From a virus: a stretch of DNA of 38,295 nucleotides. The position numbers were made by a program, and so were the translations under genes. The stretch covers positions 1-38,295 of the IMG/VR virus record IMGVR_UViG_3300027896_000108; one strand, given 5' to 3'. A model generated the notes under the pieces. That model saw only the letters and a list, made by a program, of their open reading frames with translations, searched no databases and was not told where the DNA came from. This document shows, piece by piece, positions 8,155 to 15,976 of this stretch (position 1 is its first letter; every line of letters begins with the position of its first letter).

Positions 8155-9234
8155 ATGCCAACTGATATCCTGTTGCTCTCGGTAGCCCCAACGGCGACGG
8201 TCACCTGCAAGGTGTCTGCCGTCCTGGTGGGCGCATTGGCGGACGAGGTTCTATCGGCAGACGCACTTGCCTTGGCGGCTGCCGCGAGCGCGGTTAACCT
8301 GCTGACGCCCAACCAGGCGGGCGCCGAGACCGACACGACGGGCATGGAGGCGATCAACGGTACACTCTCGCGGGATACAACTGCCTTCTATACGGGTGCG
8401 GCATCGTTCAAGTTGATTGCTCTGGCAGCGGGCGACGCACAGATCCGAGCAACATATACCGCGGTAACCGCCGCTCTGGCCTATGCTTTCTCCGTCTATG
8501 TTAAGGCGACGGCCGCTGCCGGGCGCACGTGGAAAGTGCGCATTGAATGGTTCGATACGATTGGCACTTCTCTTGGCGTACAGGATAGTCTGGCTACGTT
8601 GGTCTCGGCTTCCTGGACGTGTCTCTATGTGACGGGCGTCGCTCCGGGCGCAGAGCCGATCACATTGGCCCAGGCAAAAGTTCAGACGCGCGTCGAGACG
8701 AGTGATGAGGATCCGAATATTGCCAGCCTGATTGCGACCGCTCGAGCGTATGTCGAAGAGACCACGGGGCGGGCGCTTCTTACCCAAACGTGGACATGGC
8801 AGCATGTCAACTGGCATACATTATTCAGTGGATCATGGAGCAGACTGTCTCATGGGGCCTGGGGCCGTAAGGTTATTGTGCCTCGGCCTCCATTACAGTC
8901 AGCGACCATCACCTATCTGGACGCGAATAACGTGTTGCGGACGCTCGCGCCGACCGAGTACGTCGTAACACCCGGGGATCCCGGGACCATTGAACGGTCA
9001 TCCGCGTTCAGTTGGCCGACGGTCGCCTCCTCCGGCTACCCAATCACCATTACCTTTGTCGCCGGCTATGGTACTGCGGCCAAGATTCCGGGGCCGCTAA
9101 CGCAGGCCATGCTGCTTTTGATTGAGGAATGGTATGGAAACCGGTCATCGATTCTGAGCGGTTCACGTGCTACGATAGCGGCGTTGCCGCATGCTGTTGA
9201 GGCCTTACTGGCCCTGTACCACTGGTATCTGTAG
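8155..9234 (+). CDS. Head-tail connector fused to a CBM-like domain
   Basis: 359 residues in two parts. The C-terminal part from about residue 167 is a typical phiE125 gp8 / HK97 gp6-type connector: EPITLAQAKVQTRVETSDED, IASLIATARAYVEETTGRAL, the ITITFVAGYG strand and LLLIEEWYGNR. Such genes normally begin within 15 residues of the ITLAQAK motif. Here about 165 residues come first. They contain a beta-sandwich resembling the CBM4_9/galactose-binding fold (AFYTGAASFKLIAL, AYAFSVYVKATAAAGRTWKVRIEWFD, SASWTCLYVTGVAP) that stops before its expected last strands. The reading frame is continuous across the join near 8640-8660. An in-frame deletion that fused a decoration-type gene to the connector gene would explain this. 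Confidence 0.88.
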   Translation: MPTDILLLSVAPTATVTCKVSAVLVGALADEVLSADALALAAAASAVNLLTPNQAGAETDTTGMEAINGTLSRDTTAFYTGAASFKLIALAAGDAQIRATYTAVTAALAYAFSVYVKATAAAGRTWKVRIEWFDTIGTSLGVQDSLATLVSASWTCLYVTGVAPGAEPITLAQAKVQTRVETSDEDPNIASLIATARAYVEETTGRALLTQTWTWQHVNWHTLFSGSWSRLSHGAWGRKVIVPRPPLQSATITYLDANNVLRTLAPTEYVVTPGDPGTIERSSAFSWPTVASSGYPITITFVAGYGTAAKIPGPLTQAMLLLIEEWYGNRSSILSGSRATIAALPHAVEALLALYHWYL

Positions 9235-9555
9235 ATGGACGCAGGCATTCTGAACCGTCGCGTTATGATTCAGCAGTCCTCGACGGCGCAGGATGCGTAT
9301 GGTCAGCCGGTTGCCGGTTTCACGACCCTTGCGACTGTCTGGGCTGCTGTTGAACCCCTCTCCGGACGGCAGTTGTTTGCGGCCAAGCAGGCGCAGAGCG
9401 AGGTGTCTGTGCAGGTGACGATCCGTTACTTGGCCACGCTTACGACGGCCATGCAAGTGGTCTATGGAACGCACATCTATGGGATCGATGCGATTATTGA
9501 CTATGAAAGCAGGCACGAGAGCATGGTACTACTCTGCAAGGAGATTGCGGCGTGA
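9235..9555 (+). CDS. Head closure / head-tail adaptor protein
   Basis: 106 residues, a typical Phage_H_T_join (SPP1 gp16-like) protein that seals the connector and docks the tail. The opening LNRRVMIQQSSTAQDAYGQPV, the W-containing strand TLATVWAAVEPLSGRQLFAAKQ and the late YGIDAIIDYESRHESMVLLCKE strands are diagnostic. The ATG follows the connector stop directly (TAGATG), with no separate ribosome site, so coupled translation is likely. Confidence 0.93.
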   Translation: MDAGILNRRVMIQQSSTAQDAYGQPVAGFTTLATVWAAVEPLSGRQLFAAKQAQSEVSVQVTIRYLATLTTAMQVVYGTHIYGIDAIIDYESRHESMVLLCKEIAA

Positions 9556-9959
9556 GAAACTTCATCACTCTGGATGTCCAAGGCCTTAATGAGTGCGATG
9601 CTAAGCTGAAATCGCTGTCGACGCGCGTTGCCAAGTTCAAGATCAACGAGGCGTTGCGGAATGCAGCTGCCTATCTAGTGGTCAAGATCGAACGGGCGAC
9701 CTACGTCGGCAAGGACAATCCGCGGGTAAGGCTCAAAAATAGCTTCTCAGCGGGCGCGGTCCATGCCGATGGAATGAATCAGGTGATCAACGTGGGCCCG
9801 AACAAGGCCAAGACGGCCGTCGCAATGGCACAGGAATTCGGCTTTCCGACGACACCCGCGCACCCGATGATGCGCCCGACGATGGATGCGGAGAAGGAGA
9901 AGCTTATCGACATCTTTGTTGCGACCTTGAATGAGGAATTGGAGAACATCAAACTGTGA
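9552..9959 (+). CDS. HK97 gp10-like tail completion protein
   Basis: 135 residues starting at GTG 9552, overlapping the head-closure stop (GTGA). The pattern GLNECDAKLKSLSTRVAKFKINEALRNAA near the start and AMAQEFGFPTTPAHPMMRPTMDAEK in the second half is the hallmark of HK97 gp10 family proteins: a basic helical N-terminus, then an E.G....P..P.MRP motif. They act at the head-tail junction or in tail completion. Length is normal. Confidence 0.92.
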   Translation: MRNFITLDVQGLNECDAKLKSLSTRVAKFKINEALRNAAAYLVVKIERATYVGKDNPRVRLKNSFSAGAVHADGMNQVINVGPNKAKTAVAMAQEFGFPTTPAHPMMRPTMDAEKEKLIDIFVATLNEELENIKL

Positions 9960-10345
9960 CGGACCTCGATGCAGCCCTTTTCACACGACTGAGCACGTAT
10001 GCTTCATTGATTGCTCTCGTGCCTGCGGCGCATATTGCCGCAGTGACCATAGCGCAGGGCATTCTCGTGCCGTATGTGGTTTTCCAGGAGATTGACGACA
10101 TTCCGGACTACACCCATGATGGTCAGAACGGTCTGAGGCATCCGCGCATGCAGATCTCATCGTATGCTGCGTCGCTTCTCGGAGCCAAGGCGATTAATGT
10201 GCAGGTTACGGCCGCACTCGAAACTTGGCCAGCGACTAATCCTGACGTGCGACCAGTCCAGGTGGAGAATACGATTCCGATGTACGATTCAGCCACCGCA
10301 CTCTTCGCGGTGATCACCGACTTCACGATCTACTATTTGACATAG
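9956..10345 (+). CDS. Tail completion / terminator protein, DUF3168-like
   Basis: 129 residues from GTG 9956, overlapping the gp10-like stop by 4 nt. LDAALFTRLSTYASLIALVP, VPYVVFQEIDDIPDYTHDG, RHPRMQISSYAAS and the C-terminal strand TDFTIYYL fit the DUF3168 / SPP1 gp17-like tail-terminator fold. Position between the gp10-like gene and the tail genes is the usual one. Confidence 0.88.
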   Translation: MTDLDAALFTRLSTYASLIALVPAAHIAAVTIAQGILVPYVVFQEIDDIPDYTHDGQNGLRHPRMQISSYAASLLGAKAINVQVTAALETWPATNPDVRPVQVENTIPMYDSATALFAVITDFTIYYLT

Positions 10346-10352
10346 GAGGCTA

Positions 10353-10943
10353 ATGATGGACTTCTCAACTGTTGAAAACGTACCAATCGAGATCGCCGGA
10401 ACTGTCCGGCATTTGCGATTGACGCTCTCTACCCCGGGCTGGTACAAGGCAATTACCCACAAGTCCATCAATGATCTGATTACCCTCCTGCAGCATCAGT
10501 TTCAGGTGGGCATGGCGGTCAGAAGGGTCAATGAAGCGCACGCCGAGGCGCTCGGGGTTCCCGTAGCGGACCTGCCACCGGATGAGATTGTGGATCCTGA
10601 TTCGATTCTCGATGCGAAGGACAGGGTCGGGACCGAGGACATGATCGCCGACCTGACGGCTGCCGTCTATGCCCTGGCACACTGGGAGGACGTAGTTGCC
10701 CGACCACAGGGGCGCAAGGATATCCCGCAGCCCGGCGAACTCACCTATGAGGACCTCGGGGCACAGTTGGATTTCGCCGCCTATCCGCTCCTCATGGTGG
10801 CGGTCGTGGAAGTGTACGGTAAGCAGGCGATGAAAGCTGGCAAGGACACGGAGGCCGCCGACCCAAACGCCTCGAGCCCGGGGCCACAGAGCTCTGGGCC
10901 ATCGGGCGCGTCCTCTTCTCCCTCACCTCCGACGACTTTGTAA
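10353..10943 (+). CDS. Tail assembly chaperone, short form (lambda G-like)
   Basis: 196 residues. The N-terminal 165 residues form an acidic, mostly helical domain (FSTVENVPIEIAGTVRHLRLTL, DMIADLTAAVYALAHWEDV, LTYEDLGAQLDFAAYPLLMVAVVEVYGKQAM). The last 30 are low-complexity Pro/Ser (ASSPGPQSSGPSG), which is what translation past an unused frameshift site looks like. Tail chaperones bind the tape measure and tube proteins during tail assembly and are not part of the virion. It is close to the tape measure gene but lies upstream of the tail tube gene, a swapped order relative to lambda. SD AGGAGG at 10346-10351 sits only a few bases from the two start ATGs. Confidence 0.85.
   Translation: MMDFSTVENVPIEIAGTVRHLRLTLSTPGWYKAITHKSINDLITLLQHQFQVGMAVRRVNEAHAEALGVPVADLPPDEIVDPDSILDAKDRVGTEDMIADLTAAVYALAHWEDVVARPQGRKDIPQPGELTYEDLGAQLDFAAYPLLMVAVVEVYGKQAMKAGKDTEAADPNASSPGPQSSGPSGASSSPSPPTTL
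10877..10883 (+). promoter_or_regulatory. Probable -1 frameshift heptamer CCCGGGG
   Basis: In the chaperone frame this reads C CCG GGG, fitting X XXY YYZ, so both the Pro and Gly tRNAs can re-pair one base back. The -1 frame is open from 10823 (after TAA 10820-10822) to 11206. No other good heptamer was seen in the overlap 10823-10943. Confidence 0.7.
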
Positions 10944-11206
10944 CCTGTACTCCACTGGAATGGCAGGAACTATGGAAAGCATATGACAGTCGAGAGCACA
11001 GAAGGGAGGTCTCCGATGACTACCAGTCGGCGAAACTCTGTAACCTCATCGTCAACATGTTCCGAAGTGCTGACACCGATCCTGTCGAGTTGGGAGATTT
11101 CCTGATCTATGACAGGCCAATGAAAAAAGGACAGACGGCAGAACAAATGTTGGCGATCGCTGGCCTGTTGACCGATGCCTATGGTGGCAAACGGGTGCTG
11201 AACTGA
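10883..11206 (+). CDS. Chaperone frameshift extension (lambda T-like)
   Basis: A 107-residue continuation in the -1 frame that would give a fusion of about 284 residues (177 + 107). It reads ATELWAIGRVLFSLTSDDFV, then PLEWQELWKAYDSREHRR and SAKLCNLIVNMFRSADTDP. The P..W..LW.AY pattern followed by an alanine/leucine helix and a late YDRP motif is characteristic of GT-type extensions. No ATG, GTG or TTG lies in this frame between 10823 and the W/F-rich core, so independent initiation is unlikely and the segment is easy to miss in gene prediction. It ends shortly before the tail tube gene. Confidence 0.82.
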   Translation, partial: ATELWAIGRVLFSLTSDDFVTCTPLEWQELWKAYDSREHRREVSDDYQSAKLCNLIVNMFRSADTDPVELGDFLIYDRPMKKGQTAEQMLAIAGLLTDAYGGKRVLN

Positions 11207-11280
11207 TGAAGACCGGTCGCAATATGGACAGCAAGAGTGCTGCCACGTTCGCCTGCATAAACAATTCATGAGGAGATAAC

Positions 11281-11997
11281 ATGTCTCAAGCGCAAACTTC
11301 GTTCGGTGTAAGCCTGCTCCGGGGCATTGTGCCCGTTGCAGAAATCACTTCCCTCACTCCGCCAACGTTCAACAGTGAGACGATCGATGTCACGAACCAC
11401 GACAGTCTTGGGCGCATGGCTGAGTTCATCGGCGGCATGAGGTCGAGCGACGACGTCAAGATCACCGGCAATCTGATTCTCGCTGACCCCGGACAGGTCC
11501 TGCTTCTGGCGGATCAGGCAGACGGATTGGTCCATGCCTATACCATCACGTTCCCGGCCGCTTGGGGCGCAAGCTTCGGCTTCTCGGCGGTTGTCCTGAA
11601 ATTTGGCGTCACTCCGTTCACCGCAAAGGGCGACGCAGTCGGGTTCGAAGTTACCATGAAGATATCTGGTGCAGTTACGTTGAACGAGACCCTTTCTGCC
11701 GGTCTCACCACGCCCTTCTTCGTCTTCTCGGCTGCTGGACTCAACGTACCAGTTGCTTCGGGCACACCAGGCACCTTTGTGAACAACCAGGCAACGGGCG
11801 CGACTTCGGTTACTCTCACGCCGACGGCTACGGCCGGGGTCATCACCGTCAATGGGGCTGTCGTTGCAACCGGTGCTCCTTCGAGCGCCATCGCTCTGGG
11901 CGCAGCCGGATCAATTACAGACGTCACCATCGTGGTCAAGGAAACAGGGAAGGTCTCCAAGACTTATCTGATTCACGTCGCGAGGGCCTCAGCCTAA
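11281..11997 (+). CDS. Major tail tube protein with C-terminal beta domain
   Basis: 238 residues with a good ribosome site (GAGGAGATAAC before ATG). Residues 1-145 match the siphovirus tail tube fold: EITSLTPPTFNSETIDVTNHD, GRMAEFIGGMRSSDDVKITGNL and ITFPAAWGASFGFSAVVLKFG. Residues about 150-238 form an added beta-sandwich (LNVPVASGTPGTFVNN, TLTPTATAGVITVNG, ITDVTIVVKETGKVSKTYLIHVARA) resembling the cadherin-like beta-sandwich (PF12733) or Ig-like decorations of tail tubes, which project from the tube surface and may help contact the cell surface. It is placed downstream of, not upstream of, the chaperone gene. Confidence 0.9.
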   Translation: MSQAQTSFGVSLLRGIVPVAEITSLTPPTFNSETIDVTNHDSLGRMAEFIGGMRSSDDVKITGNLILADPGQVLLLADQADGLVHAYTITFPAAWGASFGFSAVVLKFGVTPFTAKGDAVGFEVTMKISGAVTLNETLSAGLTTPFFVFSAAGLNVPVASGTPGTFVNNQATGATSVTLTPTATAGVITVNGAVVATGAPSSAIALGAAGSITDVTIVVKETGKVSKTYLIHVARASA

Positions 11998-12011
11998 CGT
12001 GAACTATCTGG

Positions 12012-12075
12012 CAACAACAATGTACGTCGGCATCGGGAGCAGAGACTATTCTCTGCTCCTGGATGCCGGTTGTTG
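12012..12075 (+). other. Large bipartite hairpin between tube and tape measure genes
   Basis: Core stem GGAGCAGAGA (12036-12045) / TCTCTGCTCC (12050-12059) with loop CTAT. It is extended by CGGCATC (12028-12034) / GATGCCG (12062-12068) across a 1x2 internal loop, and further by CAACAAC (12012-12018) / GTTGTTG (12069-12075) with a 9-nt bulge on the left. About 24 bp in all. GTAAGACG follows, with no T run. Confidence 0.75.
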
Positions 12076-12106
12076 GTAAGACGTCTGGCGAAAAGGAGGT
12101 GATGAA

Positions 12107-14965
12107 ATGTCGACGTTGGCAAAACTGATTGTGCAGATTGGCGCGAACTCTGCGGAGTTCGAGCAGGAGATCACGAAGGTCTCCAAGCAACTCAAGGCCT
12201 TCCAGAAGGAGACGAAGGGCCTTGAACCGGTGATGGATGGCATTGGCCGAGCCCTTAAGGTTGTCGGGATTGCGGCCGTTGCTGCCTTTGCTGCTGGGGG
12301 GACCGCTGCATTTGCCTCCGGCAAGGTGATCGAACAGTACAGACTCTCGCTCACGACGCTCATGGGTAGTAGCAAGGCGGCGGGCGAGGCCGTGGCTAAT
12401 GCGTTGGCCCTGGCGGGCAAGACGCCGTTCACCGACGATCAGTTGCTTGCGGCGACGATAGCCCTCACAAAGTTCGGACAGAGTGCGCAGAGTGTGCTCC
12501 CGCAAGTTGCCAATATGGCTGCGGCCACGAACAAGGATGTTACGGAGGCTGCTGAGGCCTTTGGTGCCTTCCTACAGGGCCGTGTCAAAGCGCTGGCTTC
12601 CTATGGTATCACGAAGGCAGCAGTCCTCGCAGAGGGCGCGGCAACCGAGCAGGGGATTCAGATTACGAACCAGAAAGGCCAGATTGTCAATGAACAGGCT
12701 TATAGCAAGGCGTTGCTCTCCCTCATGGACAAGCGGTTCAAGGATGGCGCCCTTCTCCAGTCAAACAGTCTGAATGGGTTGGTCATCCGCGTCAAAGATG
12801 CGATGGAAGATGCCCTGCGAACCGTCGCTGGGTTCGCTTCTGATGGTACGATTCGCGTCGGTTCGTTCTTTGACCTCTTCAAGAAGGGTGTCACCGAGGT
12901 GATCGCCAAGATTGAGGAATGGCAGGCAAGCGGACAACTCCAGGAATGGGCCGACAAGGTGGGCAAGGCGCTGGCCGCTTTCTTCACCGGCGCTAAAGTC
13001 GTCTTCAATTGGCTGGGGAATATCGCCACATGGATCGCAGACAACTGGACGGCGATCACGGCCGTCCTTGGGGCCGTTCTAGGGGCATTCCTGGCCTTCA
13101 AGGTAGTGACGGGCATTGTTAGTGGCATCACTATCGCTTTGGGCGCGTTGAAGGCCATATTGGTGGTAACGAATGGGGTCCTGGCTCTTACGCCGTTGGG
13201 CGCCATCATGATTGCAGTGGCCGCCCTGACGGCCGTCGTTATCCTGGCGACGACCGCATGGAAACGTTTCAAGGAGTCCATGACGTTGACGGCCGATGCC
13301 TCGGCCACGAACATTGAGATCTACAAGAAGCAGCTCGAGGCGTTTGACGCGCTGACGGCCAACGGCATCGCCCTTCGGAAACAGGACGGTGCCTCAGTGA
13401 AGGTACTCGCCGACTACGAGGCTGCCCGCGCGAAAGAACGCGTGCCCCTCGAGAAGAAGGTCTATGACGAAATCGCAGCGGTGCGGGGCGCTGCCTACAA
13501 CAAACAGGCGCAGGCAGAAATAGATGCGGCGGATCGGATAGCAGCGGCCGAGAAACAGCAGCGGGATGCCAAGACCGCAGCAGACAAGGCAGCGGCCGAT
13601 GTGGCACTGGCCGCGGCAAAGACCAATGCCGAGAAGGTCGCTAAGGTCAGTTCGGATCTCGGGGACAAGATCTACAAACTCACCCATACCGCAGTCCAGA
13701 ATCAGATCTATGACCTCGAGAAAGAAGTCGCAGCGATGATCGCTGGTGGCGCTAAGAAACTGGATGCCGAGAAGTATTACGCGCTAGCCTCCAAGAAGAT
13801 TTACGCCGATGCGGCAGAGGCCAAGGCTACGGCCGAGAAAGAGGCGGCCGACAAGGCTGCAAAGGCGTGGGACGACGCGAATGCCAAGCAGATCCAAGAC
13901 GTCAAGGACACCTACGACGCGTATATCGATGCCCTGGGTGACTATGCGGACAAGCAGAAGGACGTGCAGGGCGCCCTGACGCAAGCGATCATCGACAACT
14001 ATTCGACACAAGAGGACGCGGCGGTCTCGGCCCTTGAATCAGAACGCGACACGGCGATCGACACCATCAACGATCAGATCGATGCCCGGAACAGACAACT
14101 CGAGACGACCCTCAACAACATTTCGATTGAGAAAGATGCGGCACTCGGGATCTTCGACACGCAGATTCAGGCCTTGCAGGATGCACATGCGGCAACCGAA
14201 CGGGCAGAGCGTGTTGCTGGCCTGCGGGCAGATGTCGCTAGTGCGACGACGGCAGAGGAACGCTTGAAGACACAGAAGGCGCTGGATAAGGAATTGGCAG
14301 ATGAAGCCTACAGCGACCAGCTCGAGGGCCTCAGAAAGCAGCGTGCGGCGGCCTCTGACTTCTGGGACGCGCAGACAAAGGCAGCGCAGACCGTAGCTGC
14401 GTCGGACCTGCAAGTGCTCAAGGACCAGGTGACGGCCACACAGGATTCTTATGACAGCCGGATCACCTCGGTCAAAGCCTACTATGACAACCTGAAACCC
14501 CATCGCAATGCAGATGCCGAAGCGGAGAAGTTGCTGGCCAATAAGACGCAGGGCGAGATCATGGCCATGCTCCAGGGCAGGTTAGGGGAATGGAAGGCGC
14601 TTGGCACGCAGATAGGCGATTCGGTTTATGCTGGGTTGGAAAGGGCAATAGATGCTCTCAACACGCTTATCGGGACGACGATCCCGGTGGCTCCGGTAAC
14701 GGGCGGGGGAGGCGGTGGTCGGGCGATGATTGCCCATGCTGCCGGCGGGTACTTCACGACGCCTCACATCGCGGCGATCGCCGAGCGCGAACCCGAATTC
14801 GTTGTGCCTCAATCGCAGGCGGCGGCCTTCGCTGCGCGGATGGGCAATATGCCGGTCAACGTCACCTACAACATCAATGGCGCCAGCGACATCCCAGCGA
14901 TCCGCCTGGAACTGCAGCACCACGACAAGGAACTGCTTGGCATGCTAAGAGGTGGCCGATGGTAA
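12107..14965 (+). CDS. Tape measure protein
   Basis: 952 residues, the longest gene. It sets tail length and is ejected at infection. The N-terminus (LAKLIVQIGANSAEFEQEITKVSKQLKAFQKETKGLEPV) is the typical tape-measure start. FASGKVIEQYRLSLTTLMGSSKAAGEAVANALALAGKTPF through TEAAEAFGAFLQGRVKALASYGI matches the conserved N-terminal TMP domain. Hydrophobic segments lie at about residues 47-68, 295-345 and 350-385. Residues 410-800 are Ala/Lys/Asp-rich coiled coil with many short repeats. The C-terminus (MIAHAAGGYFTTPHIAAIAEREPEFVVP) is the usual conserved G-rich tail. A strong AAAGGAGG precedes the ATG. Confidence 0.96.
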   Translation: MSTLAKLIVQIGANSAEFEQEITKVSKQLKAFQKETKGLEPVMDGIGRALKVVGIAAVAAFAAGGTAAFASGKVIEQYRLSLTTLMGSSKAAGEAVANALALAGKTPFTDDQLLAATIALTKFGQSAQSVLPQVANMAAATNKDVTEAAEAFGAFLQGRVKALASYGITKAAVLAEGAATEQGIQITNQKGQIVNEQAYSKALLSLMDKRFKDGALLQSNSLNGLVIRVKDAMEDALRTVAGFASDGTIRVGSFFDLFKKGVTEVIAKIEEWQASGQLQEWADKVGKALAAFFTGAKVVFNWLGNIATWIADNWTAITAVLGAVLGAFLAFKVVTGIVSGITIALGALKAILVVTNGVLALTPLGAIMIAVAALTAVVILATTAWKRFKESMTLTADASATNIEIYKKQLEAFDALTANGIALRKQDGASVKVLADYEAARAKERVPLEKKVYDEIAAVRGAAYNKQAQAEIDAADRIAAAEKQQRDAKTAADKAAADVALAAAKTNAEKVAKVSSDLGDKIYKLTHTAVQNQIYDLEKEVAAMIAGGAKKLDAEKYYALASKKIYADAAEAKATAEKEAADKAAKAWDDANAKQIQDVKDTYDAYIDALGDYADKQKDVQGALTQAIIDNYSTQEDAAVSALESERDTAIDTINDQIDARNRQLETTLNNISIEKDAALGIFDTQIQALQDAHAATERAERVAGLRADVASATTAEERLKTQKALDKELADEAYSDQLEGLRKQRAAASDFWDAQTKAAQTVAASDLQVLKDQVTATQDSYDSRITSVKAYYDNLKPHRNADAEAEKLLANKTQGEIMAMLQGRLGEWKALGTQIGDSVYAGLERAIDALNTLIGTTIPVAPVTGGGGGGRAMIAHAAGGYFTTPHIAAIAEREPEFVVPQSQAAAFAARMGNMPVNVTYNINGASDIPAIRLELQHHDKELLGMLRGGRW

Positions 14966-15645
14966 GACTCTATTGGGGCACGGGCGGGAGTGACTATACC
15001 GAGGTCTCGGAGAGTGAGGCCCTGGCTATCCGCTACGAGCGCACGGTCATCACTGACCATGTTCCGTACAGCAACCACGTGGTGAGCACAGAGCAGGGCT
15101 ACCAGGCGCGCATTGCCTTCTCGACCTTCATGAAAACGACAGCGACACGCGACGCCCTCCTGGGACATCTGCCAGACGTGTACAAGGTGTCCATCGACAG
15201 CGGGACGTCCTACCGCCTGACGATCGACGTAGGGCATGAGGTACGCCGGGAGTGGCTCGACCTCTGGCCAGTCGACCTCGACTTGGTGTGCGACGCGGAC
15301 GCGCTGAGTTCGACCCTGCATTCCGTCGCGGGAACTGCGGCAGTCCCCAATGCCGGCAACCGGGCGGCCAGCCCCATCTTCACTATCACGATCGGCACGC
15401 AGATCACGGCCCTGACGATCTCGGATGGCGTCCGGACACTGACCCTGACCGGAACATATGCCGTCGGGCACGTGCTGGTCATTACCGACTGGAAGGCGCT
15501 CGACAATGCCGATGAAGTAACACTCCTCATGAGCGGCGACTATCCGAAGGTTCCTGCGAGCGCGACGACCTTCACCTTCACCATCACGGGCGTCACCGCC
15601 GTAGCAACCAAGGTCGTCATTACCTACCGCGACACGTGGAGATAG
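14959..15645 (+). CDS. Distal tail protein (Dit-like)
   Basis: 228 residues, starting at ATG 14959 inside the end of the tape measure gene (7-nt overlap). The N-terminal half (LYWGTGGSDYTEVSESEALAIRYERTVITDHVPYSN; VYKVSIDSGTSYRLTIDVG) and the C-terminal galectin-like half (ASPIFTITIGTQITALTIS; TLTLTGTYAVGHVLVITDWKA) have the two-domain layout of SPP1/TP901-type Dit proteins. They form the ring at the tail tip that joins the tube to the hub. Location immediately after the tape measure gene supports this. Confidence 0.82.
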   Translation: MVRLYWGTGGSDYTEVSESEALAIRYERTVITDHVPYSNHVVSTEQGYQARIAFSTFMKTTATRDALLGHLPDVYKVSIDSGTSYRLTIDVGHEVRREWLDLWPVDLDLVCDADALSSTLHSVAGTAAVPNAGNRAASPIFTITIGTQITALTISDGVRTLTLTGTYAVGHVLVITDWKALDNADEVTLLMSGDYPKVPASATTFTFTITGVTAVATKVVITYRDTWR

Positions 15646-15646
15646 A

Positions 15647-15976
15647 ATGCCAGTGCCGACGATCCAGCTGCTGGCACCACACCCGACCGAGGACCCGGCC
15701 ATCTGGCTCCTGCGGGCGTACATCAGTGACCTTGGCGGCTCTCCTACCGCCGTCGAGTTCCACTACGGAGCCACGACAGACTACGGCACCACGGCGGCAG
15801 TCGCCGGCAACCCAGCGGTCAAGACCGTCGTCACGAAAGCCGTGCGCCTGGTAGCCGACACGACGTACCACGTGCGGGTACGGGGCACGAACACGACCGG
15901 GGCAACCGATACGGCCGACAGCGTTCTCCAGACAAGCAGCAAGCAGCGCTGGCGCGCGTATTCCGAGGTCGCATAA
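15647..15976 (+). CDS. Fibronectin type III-like tail protein
   Basis: 109 residues, essentially one FN3-like domain. VEFHYGATTDYGTTAAVAG, TVVTKAVRLVADTTYHVRVRGTNTTG and TDTADSVLQTSS show the Y/W and L.....Y.VRV.. pattern of that fold. Such domains decorate phage tails and may bind surface carbohydrates. It sits between Dit and hub genes, with a 1-nt gap before and a 1-nt overlap after. Confidence 0.8.
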   Translation: MPVPTIQLLAPHPTEDPAIWLLRAYISDLGGSPTAVEFHYGATTDYGTTAAVAGNPAVKTVVTKAVRLVADTTYHVRVRGTNTTGATDTADSVLQTSSKQRWRAYSEVA

